DNA of 12,656 nt, taken from NCBI GenBank assembly GCA_007134625.1, contig SLKL01000323.1, forward strand, positions 1-12,656. Reading direction: 5' to 3'. The notes under the pieces are model-generated. The model did no database searches. It saw nothing but the letters and a program-made list of their open reading frames with translations, and was not told the origin of the DNA. A program made the position numbers and the translations under genes. This DNA comes from Saprospiraceae bacterium (GTDB taxonomy: Bacteria > Bacteroidota > Bacteroidia > Chitinophagales > Saprospiraceae). Below are positions 7,283 through 12,656 of the stretch, piece after piece. How positions within the stretch are numbered: the first letter of the stretch is position 1; each line of letters starts with the position of its first letter.

Positions 7283-7900
7283 TTAATCCATCAATTCTAC
7301 AGGTTCAGAAATGTCAATAACTGCATGAAATCTCAAATTCCCATGTCGGTGTAGGATGTATTCAAAAATTCCTTCATCGGGGTGGATTACCATGTTCCAG
7401 ACATTGGTTGAAGCTTCCGGAAGCATTTCAGCAGTTTCATCGTCAGCAGGGAAAAACTGACTTAAAGCAGTTCCTTCATCCGTGGCAAATCCTCCATACA
7501 TACTGAGGTCCTCAGGAGTACCATCTTCGTGTCGATGATCGTGTTTCAACAATAAGCCCTCCTCTGTCAAGGTCAATTGCCATGCTCTGGATGTATTATC
7601 TCCTACCTGCAGAGGCATGAACACTCTATATTCCTCACAAACTGAGAAACTCAATAATATGGGCTGATTGTAAAAAGGATGCTCAGGATCATCTAAAGGA
7701 TAAACGGGTTCTCCAAGATAAGTATTACCACAAAGTTCGCGGACATTAGCCAAAAAGGCTTTATATACTTCATGTGACTGACTTACCTCTTCCTGATCCT
7801 GAATAGTATCTGAATCAGTTTTTTCAGAAGAATCAGCTCCACAACTGATTAACAATACGGATAGTAATATGAATCCCAAACTAAGAAATATATTTTTCAT
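7283..7900 (-). CDS. Conserved lipoprotein with HDHRHEDG motif, function unknown
   Basis: This 205-residue lipoprotein has a signal peptide with lipobox LISC (Cys20) and an acidic Ser/Asp-rich linker (about 21-42). The mature domain has two further cysteines (Cys57 in RELCGNTYLG and Cys88 in SVCEE) that could form a disulfide. It also carries a histidine-rich HDHRHEDG segment (120-127), an MYGGFATDEGTALSQFFPAD block (134-153), and a C-terminal stretch with HRHGNLRFHAV (184-194). I recall uncharacterised envelope proteins of similar layout in other Gram-negative bacteria but no assigned function. The clustered histidines could bind a metal or form an active site (inference). It is the first gene of a tight group with lptC and the CNNM gene, one base upstream of lptC, so an envelope role is plausible. 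Confidence 0.82.
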   Translation of the reverse strand: MKNIFLSLGFILLSVLLISCGADSSEKTDSDTIQDQEEVSQSHEVYKAFLANVRELCGNTYLGEPVYPLDDPEHPFYNQPILLSFSVCEEYRVFMPLQVGDNTSRAWQLTLTEEGLLLKHDHRHEDGTPEDLSMYGGFATDEGTALSQFFPADDETAEMLPEASTNVWNMVIHPDEGIFEYILHRHGNLRFHAVIDISEPVELMD

Positions 7901-7973
7901 AATCTTTATTTGATGTAACGTAAAAATTGGATTTACATAATGCTGTAATGTGACTTTAAAACCTTTATTGTTG

Positions 7974-7981
7974 CAAAATTA
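7974..7981 (-). promoter_or_regulatory. Likely promoter of the lipoprotein-lptC-CNNM group
   Basis: The minus strand reads TAATTTTG followed by CA, an exact match to the Bacteroidota -7 consensus TAnnTTTG with the common CA extension. It is 73 bases upstream of the lipoprotein ATG, giving a leader of about 65 nt. No clear -33 TTTG is visible. It lies between this gene and the stop of the permease, which suggests the three-gene group is transcribed independently of the permease. Confidence 0.5.
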
Positions 7982-8025
7982 CGAATTTTAAAGAGACGAA
8001 GTAGAATAGTTGAAATTTATAATAC

Positions 8026-9096
8026 TTACTTAGAATCCCGATCTCCGATTTTTTCAACATCTAATTTACCTGTCTCCGAAAGCAATATAGCAATGGGTTT
8101 AGTCTCCTTAAATTCATTAAAAATAATAATAAGTACCGCAGTAAAAGGTACGCTAAATATCATACCGGCGAAACCCCAAATTGCCCCCCAACCTACAAGA
8201 GATAAAATGATGACCAGGGGGCTAATATTTAACCTGCTCCCCATCAACAATGGATCTATATAGTTACCGACAATTATTTGAATCCCAACTATCAAAATCA
8301 ATAAGATAATAAAGGTACTTAAGGATTCAAACTGAACTATTGAGAAAAGTAATGGCAAGGAAGTCGCTGTAATAGAACCAATGCTGGGTATGAAATTTAA
8401 TAGAAATATCAGAAAAGCAAAGAAAATAGCAAAATCAAGGCCAATAATCTCCATCACCAAATAACTGAGAAATCCTGTCAAAAAACTAGTAAATATTTTC
8501 ACTGAAATATAAGTACGAATGGACTCATTAATTTTACTTAAGACTGCTCGGAAGTGATCGTAATTGGATTTCTGACCGAAAAGATTTTTTAACTTAACAC
8601 TTAACACATTGCGTTCCAGAAGAAGGAAAATTACATAGATTATAACTAAAATTACGCTGGCAAATAAATTGGTTACGGTATCAAATACGGGACCTGCAGT
8701 AGCCGCAATATTAATCTCCTGTAATAAATCAGTTACACTTTCAATTTCACCAAAATCTAAAAAATCAGGCAATTGATTAAAAAAACTCTGAAATCTATCT
8801 TCATAATCAGGCAGTGTTGATCTCATAGATTTAAAGGTATCAATTACGATTTTTACCGCTCCAATAAAGAGTCCAATAATAACAAGCGTTGAGAAAATAA
8901 GTGATAACCAACGGGGAATTTTCTTTTTGGCTTTTTTATTCAATGACATTTTTCCTATAAACAAGCTTAAGGATTCAATCAAATACCAGATTGCCACAGC
9001 AATAACAAAGGGTATTAACAATCTTTTGGCCACCACAAGAAAGTAAATCAGCACAGCGGTACTGAGTATCCAAAGAGCAATATTTCTGGATTTCAT
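8026..9096 (-). CDS. AI-2E family transporter (TqsA/PerM-like permease)
   Basis: This 356-residue polytopic membrane protein is of the AI-2E/UPF0118 family, whose members include TqsA (autoinducer-2 export) and Na+/H+ antiporters; the substrate here is unknown. Hydrophobic segments lie near 8-25, 27-47, 63-86, 144-161, 203-218, 220-237, 245-275 and 292-327, with a soluble stretch (about 88-140) after the third. Family-type motifs are NFIPSIGS (234-241), GNYIDPLLMGSRLNISPL (277-294) and WGFAGMIFSVPFTA (307-320). Length is typical. The ATG at 9096 is the first in frame and starts directly before the first helix. It is divergent from pssA across 139 bp and is followed after 125 bp by the lipoprotein gene on the same strand. 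There is no quorum-sensing gene nearby, so a signalling role should not be assumed. Confidence 0.9.
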   Translation of the reverse strand: MKSRNIALWILSTAVLIYFLVVAKRLLIPFVIAVAIWYLIESLSLFIGKMSLNKKAKKKIPRWLSLIFSTLVIIGLFIGAVKIVIDTFKSMRSTLPDYEDRFQSFFNQLPDFLDFGEIESVTDLLQEINIAATAGPVFDTVTNLFASVILVIIYVIFLLLERNVLSVKLKNLFGQKSNYDHFRAVLSKINESIRTYISVKIFTSFLTGFLSYLVMEIIGLDFAIFFAFLIFLLNFIPSIGSITATSLPLLFSIVQFESLSTFIILLILIVGIQIIVGNYIDPLLMGSRLNISPLVIILSLVGWGAIWGFAGMIFSVPFTAVLIIIFNEFKETKPIAILLSETGKLDVEKIGDRDSK

Positions 9097-9190
9097 GTCC
9101 TTTTACATTTAGTTTGCAATTTAGGAAGTTTTCTGAAAAAAAACTAATCGGATATAAAACTCTATTGAATTATGCACGACACAGGTTTTA

Positions 9191-9198
9191 AAATTTTG
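9191..9198 (+). promoter_or_regulatory. Weak -7-like element upstream of pssA
   Basis: AAATTTTG followed by CA differs from TAnnTTTG at one fixed base (A for T at the first position). It lies 37 bases before the pssA ATG, with a TTG at 9165-9167 as a possible -33 element at slightly wide spacing. A second near-match, TATATTCG at 9202-9209, is equally possible. Confidence 0.25.
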
Positions 9199-9235
9199 CA
9201 TTATATTCGTCCATGAATCAAAGGATTTACAGTTC

Positions 9236-9940
9236 ATGCTAAAAAAAAATATCCCCAATTTTTTAACCTTAATTAACCTGGGAGCCGGTGTTAGTGCCAT
9301 ACTCCTAATCTATTCCAATGAATTGAACTGGGTATTTTTATGTATTGGCATAAGTTTAGTCGCTGACCTATTGGATGGACTAGTTGCAAGATTATTGAAT
9401 GTCGCAGGTCCTATGGGGGTTCAATTGGATTCGTTGGCAGACTTAGTAAGTTTTGGTGTGATGCCTGCCTTTTTTCTTTTTGTCTTAATACAGCCTGCAA
9501 TGGATTCACAACTCGAAGTCATACTGCTTGCATCAGCTTCAGTCATATATGTAATGTGCGTATGTTGGCGATTAGCAAAATTTAATATCACTGAACATAA
9601 GGGCAATGACTTCTCCGGTCTTCCCAGCCCTGCAGCAGGCCTCTTTGTCCTGTCTTATGGCTTACTTATTCTGGGAGGCAGACCAACAGACTTTGATTTA
9701 TTCATCCCGGGCATTCTCCTTTTATTAATTATTGGCTTACTGATGGTTTCTTCCATTCGATTTTTATCATTAAAATTCAGCTCTGCCGGACACAAAGCCA
9801 ATCTCTACAGGTATTTGATTATTCTACTATCCCCTATACCACTCATTATCATAGGCTTTTCAGGGTTTTTCATCTCCATGGTTCTTTATTTACTCTTATC
9901 AATTGTGGCCAATTTTTTCCCAATAAGAGTCAAGGAGTAG
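9236..9940 (+). CDS. pssA: CDP-diacylglycerol-serine O-phosphatidyltransferase
   Basis: This 234-residue integral membrane enzyme transfers the phosphatidyl group from CDP-diacylglycerol to L-serine, giving phosphatidylserine, the precursor of phosphatidylethanolamine. The CDP-alcohol phosphotransferase signature D-G-x2-A-R-x8-G-x3-D-x3-D is complete: Asp47-Gly48, Ala51-Arg52, Gly61, Asp65 and Asp69, preceded by Asp44. The N-terminal KKNIPNFLTLINLGAG and the FSGLPSPAAG segment (125-134) are typical of the PssA subfamily rather than of PgsA. About six to eight membrane segments cover the rest. The ATG starts directly before the conserved N-terminus. No psd (phosphatidylserine decarboxylase) gene is in the window. 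It is divergent from the permease. Confidence 0.92.
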   Translation: MLKKNIPNFLTLINLGAGVSAILLIYSNELNWVFLCIGISLVADLLDGLVARLLNVAGPMGVQLDSLADLVSFGVMPAFFLFVLIQPAMDSQLEVILLASASVIYVMCVCWRLAKFNITEHKGNDFSGLPSPAAGLFVLSYGLLILGGRPTDFDLFIPGILLLLIIGLLMVSSIRFLSLKFSSAGHKANLYRYLIILLSPIPLIIIGFSGFFISMVLYLLLSIVANFFPIRVKE

Positions 9941-10186
9941 TTTTAAAAAAGTTAAGACTTAAAATTGCGTCTAAATTAATTACCAATAAGTTAACCCTTT
10001 GCAAGCTCAAGAAAACTGGTTTATTCAATCAAGCAGACTAAAGTTTCTTGCAAGCTACTCTTATCTCGTACCTTTTTTAGGTATAGATATGGAGGTCTCT
10101 TATAAACCACTTATCAAAAGGTTAAAATCCACTTCTCATCATCAAAATTGTTACCCATTTTTGCCCCTTAATTCTTTAAAGCTTGG

Positions 10187-10193
10187 TATCTTG
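10187..10193 (+). promoter_or_regulatory. Probable -7 element of the ald promoter
   Basis: TATCTTG followed by CGCC is one T short of the common Bacteroidota form TATCTTTG. A TTTG at 10160-10163 could serve as -33 element with somewhat wide spacing. It sits 19 bases before the ald ATG, so transcription would start only about ten bases before the coding region. This also argues against translation beginning upstream at the in-frame TTG at 10183. Confidence 0.4.
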
Positions 10194-10212
10194 CGCCACT
10201 AAAATTAAAAAC

Positions 10213-11328
10213 ATGATAATAGGAGTTCCAAAAGAAATTAAGCCAAGTGAAAACAGGGTTGCACTTACGCCTGCAGGTGCCCTTGAATTGACAAAAAGAG
10301 GCCACAAGGTTTATGTTCAGACCACAGCAGGAGAAGGCAGTGGATTTTCAGATGAAATGTACATCAATGCAGGTGCTGAAATCCTACCGGATATTGCTGC
10401 AGTATATAATATTGCAGAAATGATTATTAAAGTAAAAGAGCCCATCGAGCCGGAGTATAAACTCATTAAGAAAGACCAGTTGTTATTTACCTATTTCCAT
10501 TTTGCTTCCTATGAGCCATTGACAAAAGCAATGATCGATTCAGGTGCAGTATGTCTTGCTTATGAGACAGTAGAATATCCTGATCGCAGTTTGCCGCTCT
10601 TAATTCCAATGTCAGAAGTAGCCGGCAGAATGGCAACGCAGGAAGGTGCAAAATATCTTGAAAAACCTCAAAAAGGAAAAGGAATTCTCCTCGGTGGTGT
10701 TCCCGGTGCAGCACCCGCTAAAGTTTTGGTTATCGGAGGTGGAATCGTTGGAACTCAGGCGGCAAAAATGGCTGCAGGTTTGGGTGCTAGTGTAACTATT
10801 TTGGATATTAGTCTACCAAGACTTAGACAACTGGCCGATATCATGCCTCCTAATGTTACTACGAGATATTCGGATGAATATACTATCAGGGAATTGATCA
10901 AGACACACGATTTAATTATCGGAGCAGTATTGATTCCGGGTGCTAAAGCACCTAATCTGATCACAAGAGATATGTTAAAAACTATGCAACCCGGCACAGT
11001 ATTGGTCGATGTTGCGGTAGATCAGGGTGGATGCTTTGAAACTACTAAACCAACTACTCACGATGACCCCATCTACATTATTGACGAGGTAGTGCATTAT
11101 TGCGTTGCTAATATGCCGGGAGCAGTTCCTTACACCTCTACCGTTGCCTTGACGAATGCTACCCTACCCTATGCATTAAAGCTTGCAGATCAGGGATGGC
11201 AGGAAGCTTGTATGAATGATGCAAGCCTGTTACCGGGACTTAATGTAGTTGACGGAAAAGTAGTTTACGAGGCTGTAGCTGAGGCATTTGATTTACCTTA
11301 CACTCCCGTTTCTCAGGTATTGGGATAA
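10213..11328 (+). CDS. ald: Alanine dehydrogenase
   Basis: This cytoplasmic NAD-dependent enzyme interconverts L-alanine and pyruvate plus ammonia. With the ATG at 10213 it has 371 residues, the usual family length, and key residues fall on the canonical numbers: Arg15 and Lys75 (pyruvate binding), His96 (catalytic), the GGGIVG dinucleotide motif (175-180), Asp198 (ribose binding) and Asp270 (catalytic). Other family blocks are GVPKEIK (4-10), LIPMSEVAGRMATQEGA (130-146) and NMPGAVPYTSTVALTNATLPY (around 300-320). A TTG ten codons upstream is in frame but lies inside the probable promoter, so it is not used. The gene is convergent with acpH, with a shared hairpin terminator. It may link amino-acid breakdown to central carbon metabolism; no lrp-type regulator lies next to it. 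Confidence 0.96.
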   Translation: MIIGVPKEIKPSENRVALTPAGALELTKRGHKVYVQTTAGEGSGFSDEMYINAGAEILPDIAAVYNIAEMIIKVKEPIEPEYKLIKKDQLLFTYFHFASYEPLTKAMIDSGAVCLAYETVEYPDRSLPLLIPMSEVAGRMATQEGAKYLEKPQKGKGILLGGVPGAAPAKVLVIGGGIVGTQAAKMAAGLGASVTILDISLPRLRQLADIMPPNVTTRYSDEYTIRELIKTHDLIIGAVLIPGAKAPNLITRDMLKTMQPGTVLVDVAVDQGGCFETTKPTTHDDPIYIIDEVVHYCVANMPGAVPYTSTVALTNATLPYALKLADQGWQEACMNDASLLPGLNVVDGKVVYEAVAEAFDLPYTPVSQVLG

Positions 11329-11334
11329 GATAAA

Positions 11335-11354
11335 AATTCCCACTCACGGGGATT
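11335..11354 (+). repeat. Small hairpin in the ald 3' region
   Basis: AATTCCC (11335-11341) can pair with GGGGATT (11348-11354) over 7 bp including one G-T wobble, leaving a 6-base loop. No T-run follows, so it is not a terminator on its own. It starts 7 bases after the ald stop and could protect the 3' end of the transcript. Confidence 0.3.
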
Positions 11355-11390
11355 AAAGGACGCAATTTCAGTAATTGTAATCCAAAACCT

Positions 11391-11426
11391 AAAGAGGCTG
11401 CCTTCTTTTATGTAGGCAGCCTCTTT
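11391..11426. terminator. Bidirectional terminator between ald and acpH
   Basis: AAAGAGGCTGCCT (11391-11403) and AGGCAGCCTCTTT (11414-11426) form a perfect 13-bp stem with a 10-base loop. On the plus strand it ends in TTTTCTT; on the minus strand the A-rich flank supplies a weaker T tract. It starts 62 bases after the ald stop and lies 2 bases beyond the acpH stop, so it is placed to end both convergent transcripts. Confidence 0.85.
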
Positions 11427-11428
11427 TC

Positions 11429-12046
11429 TTATAATATCTCCTTCTTCCAGGTAATCCTTGGTTCATGGATTAATTTATTATCTGTCAGGTAAGACTTTAA
11501 GTCGGACAAAAACTCCATACCTTTAACAACTAACAGATCACGATTTTCAGTAAATACATCTAAAGCAATTCTACCATTTAATTCTATTCTCGCTTTATCA
11601 GAAAGTCTTGAAAAAACCCTTATTATTCTTTCCTCTTCCCTGTAAGCAGCCAACCAATCTGCAGCAGCCATACGGCTCATAATTAAAGCAGGTCGTTCAG
11701 GTAATTCCTTTGAATTACATTCTATTGTCTGGTAAATAGAACCACAAAATTCCTCAAAATCATGGTTAAATAAATCATCCCAAATTTCACCTATTAAATA
11801 ATCCAGAAGTACATCAAGCACCACACTACTGTACTTCCCAAAGTGCGGTCGGAAAAGGGGAAGTAATTCACGTAAAGCCTGATGATTGTCGGTAAAAGTA
11901 TCAATAGCCCTATGGAGGTAAACGCCATTTATTACTGCGGGTGACAATAAATGGTGAAAACGATTCTTTAAAAAATCGCCACTTAGATTACCCAAGGTTA
12001 CATTATCATCCTTAGGCGAAAATACAGCATGACCCAAGTAATTCAA
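11429..12046 (-). CDS. acpH: Acyl carrier protein phosphodiesterase (AcpH family)
   Basis: This 205-residue protein belongs to the ACP phosphodiesterase family (PF04336, formerly DUF479), which removes 4'-phosphopantetheine from holo-ACP to give apo-ACP. Visible family features are the N-terminal MNYLGHAVFS, LGNLSGDFLK (18-27, with the conserved GD), LHRAIDTFTDNH (44-55, with the His and Asp expected in metal binding) and VVLDVLLDYLIGEIW (75-89). The start codon is TTG (12046-12044): an in-frame TAA lies two codons further upstream, no ATG is available, and the MNYL start matches the family's N-terminus, so the rare start is well supported. The stop is 2 bp from the shared terminator. The domain is HD-like and all-helical. 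In some bacteria the physiological need for this enzyme is uncertain. Confidence 0.88.
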   Translation of the reverse strand: MNYLGHAVFSPKDDNVTLGNLSGDFLKNRFHHLLSPAVINGVYLHRAIDTFTDNHQALRELLPLFRPHFGKYSSVVLDVLLDYLIGEIWDDLFNHDFEEFCGSIYQTIECNSKELPERPALIMSRMAAADWLAAYREEERIIRVFSRLSDKARIELNGRIALDVFTENRDLLVVKGMEFLSDLKSYLTDNKLIHEPRITWKKEIL

Positions 12047-12086
12047 TTTGAATTATTTATTAAAAAAGTGTAACTATTTAGTAGAT

Positions 12087-12139
12087 GACCCTGAAAGGGT
12101 CTTACATTAATAACCACGGGCACTCCCGTGGTTATTAAT
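12087..12139. repeat. Two-hairpin palindromic element (REP-like)
   Basis: Two perfect hairpins lie side by side. GACCCT/AGGGTC (12087-12092 and 12096-12101) has a 3-base loop. After a 4-base spacer, a 15-bp stem (12106-12120 with 12125-12139) has a 4-base CACT loop. The long stem carries the core ACCACGGG/CCCGTGGT. No T-run follows on either strand, so it is not a standard terminator. It lies 40 bp upstream of the acpH start. I have an impression of similar 'CCCTGAAAGGG ... CCCGTGG' double palindromes between genes in other Bacteroidota, which fits a dispersed repeat; only a genome search can confirm it. Confidence 0.7.
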
Positions 12140-12164
12140 CTGAAAATCTCCCAAATTTTGGCGG

Positions 12165-12190
12165 GATTTTTGCTTTTTATTGCAAAAATC
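12165..12190. repeat. 9-bp inverted repeat with T-rich loop
   Basis: GATTTTTGC (12165-12173) and GCAAAAATC (12182-12190) are perfect inverted copies around an 8-base T-rich loop. The stem is AT-rich and weak. It directly follows the double-hairpin element and is not next to a gene end. Confidence 0.45.
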
Positions 12191-12193
12191 AAC

Positions 12194-12220
12194 TTGTCTC
12201 GGCCTAAGACGAGATGACAA
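12194..12220. repeat. Imperfect inverted repeat
   Basis: TTGTCTCG (12194-12201) pairs with CGAGATGACAA (12210-12220) if a 2-base TG bulge is allowed, with an 8-base loop. It resembles a decayed copy of a longer palindrome of the form TTGTCATCTCG...CGAGATGACAA. Confidence 0.35.
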
Positions 12221-12563
12221 AATTTATGCGATATCTAAGGTCGTAAATAGTTACAAAAAAGTAAAGTCCTAATGATAAGACAAAAAATCAATGACTGATG
12301 TTTACAGTTTTTTATACTCTAATAAAACAATACTGAAAATATGGCAAAAACTCAATTTAACCCTTTCAAAACAACGATTTTAAAGTTGAATCAAAAGTTG
12401 AAAATTTAAATATCAGTTTTTTAAGGCTATGTCATAAAATTTTGTTGCTTTAAATTTACCAGACCGATTTACTCTCTGATTAGGACTAATATCTGAATTA
12501 AGTTCACTTACTTTTGAGTTTTGGGTGTCCAATTTTTGGATTTTGAAAAAAATGAAAATAAAA
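12221..12563. other. AT-rich gap without recognisable gene
   Basis: These 343 bases hold no convincing gene on either strand. The minus strand has a 58-codon open stretch ending at a TGA near 12424 but with no ATG and no recognisable domain; the part from about codon 20 on is rich in Lys, Ser and Asn. I read it as noncoding or decayed DNA and cannot exclude a remnant of a mobile element. Confidence 0.4.
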
Positions 12564-12653
12564 TTAACTGGTAAAGCTAATAGGTTTTTCTATAAACACT
12601 AATTCTCCCCATATAAGAGAAATCGGACCTTCTTGATTTTTTTGAGGATCCAT
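12564..12653 (-). pseudogene. Possible truB 5' fragment at the right edge
   Basis: A 29-codon minus-strand frame starts with ATG (12653-12651) directly after an in-frame TGA and ends at TAA (12566-12564). Its C-terminal part reads GELVFIEKPISFTS, which matches the start of the catalytic domain of tRNA pseudouridine synthase B (pattern G-E-x-L-x-I-x-K-P-x-x-W/F-T-S). In TruB this is followed by FDVV and, some 25-30 residues later, a GHAGTLDP-type segment; none of this appears in any frame of the next 500 bases, so if it is truB it is a broken copy. A chance likeness remains possible. Confidence 0.3.
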
Positions 12654-12656
12654 TCA

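Noticed and set aside
8026..9096. Quorum-sensing role for the AI-2E family permease
   Set aside because: The family name is historical, members have varied substrates, and no luxS, lsr or other signalling gene is in the window.
9999..10056. Direct repeat TTGCAAGCT at 9999-10007 and 10048-10056
   Set aside because: Nine bases repeated once at a 49-bp distance, with no further copies or symmetry; chance is a sufficient explanation.
9999..10202. 67-codon plus-strand frame between pssA and ald
   Set aside because: It starts with TTG, has no recognisable domain, no membrane or signal pattern, and its end overlaps the likely ald promoter. Best read as intergenic DNA.
10487..10997. Two minus-strand frames opposite ald
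   Set aside because: Both lie within the well-supported ald coding region and have no recognisable domain.
12367..12560. Minus-strand 58-codon open stretch as a transposase remnant
   Set aside because: There is no ATG, no recognisable transposase motif and no identifiable terminal inverted repeats, so the idea is not supported enough to annotate.

Overview
The window looks like an AT-rich chromosomal segment of a Bacteroidota bacterium. Several things point there: a secreted multidomain protein ending in a type IX secretion (T9SS) type A sorting domain, a DAHP synthase fused to a C-terminal chorismate mutase, an lptC-CNNM gene pair, -7 promoter elements of the TAnnTTTG type, and no obvious Shine-Dalgarno sequences. 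I cannot fix the order or family. The main part is ordinary accessory and housekeeping content. I found no phage, CRISPR array, rRNA, tRNA or intact insertion sequence.

Layout from left to right. Bases 3-3025 (+) hold the end of a large secreted deiminase resembling Porphyromonas peptidylarginine deiminase, then, 8 bp later, a half-length asparaginase-type protein. A small membrane protein with four cysteines follows at 3203-3430 (+). Its stop codon interlocks tail to tail with that of ribA (GTP cyclohydrolase II, -). After an AT-rich gap comes a long minus-strand stretch. Listed in coordinate order, it holds the DAHP synthase/chorismate mutase fusion, a CNNM/CBS/CorC membrane protein, an LptC-like lipoprotein, a second lipoprotein with a His-rich motif, and an AI-2E family permease. 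Transcription of the second lipoprotein, lptC and CNNM genes runs in that order and they are tightly packed, so they are probably one operon. On the plus strand, pssA (phosphatidylserine synthase) diverges from the permease, and ald (alanine dehydrogenase) follows. ald and a convergent acpH (acyl carrier protein phosphodiesterase) share a 13-bp-stem hairpin that could terminate both.

The last 610 bases contain no intact gene. They hold a compact two-hairpin palindromic element with a perfect 15-bp stem, two further inverted repeats, and at the right edge a 29-codon minus-strand reading frame that resembles the start of TruB and stops abruptly. This looks like a repeat-rich, decayed intergenic zone.

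Functional themes are envelope biogenesis (LptC, PssA, CNNM), nitrogen and amino-acid metabolism (deiminase, asparaginase domain, alanine dehydrogenase, DAHP synthase/chorismate mutase) and cofactor metabolism (RibA, AcpH). The best candidates for something less described are the His-motif lipoprotein coupled to lptC, the four-cysteine membrane protein, the standalone asparaginase half, the PPAD-like secreted deiminase and the double-hairpin element. None amounts to a clear new multigene system. All family assignments come from reading motifs, not from database searches.
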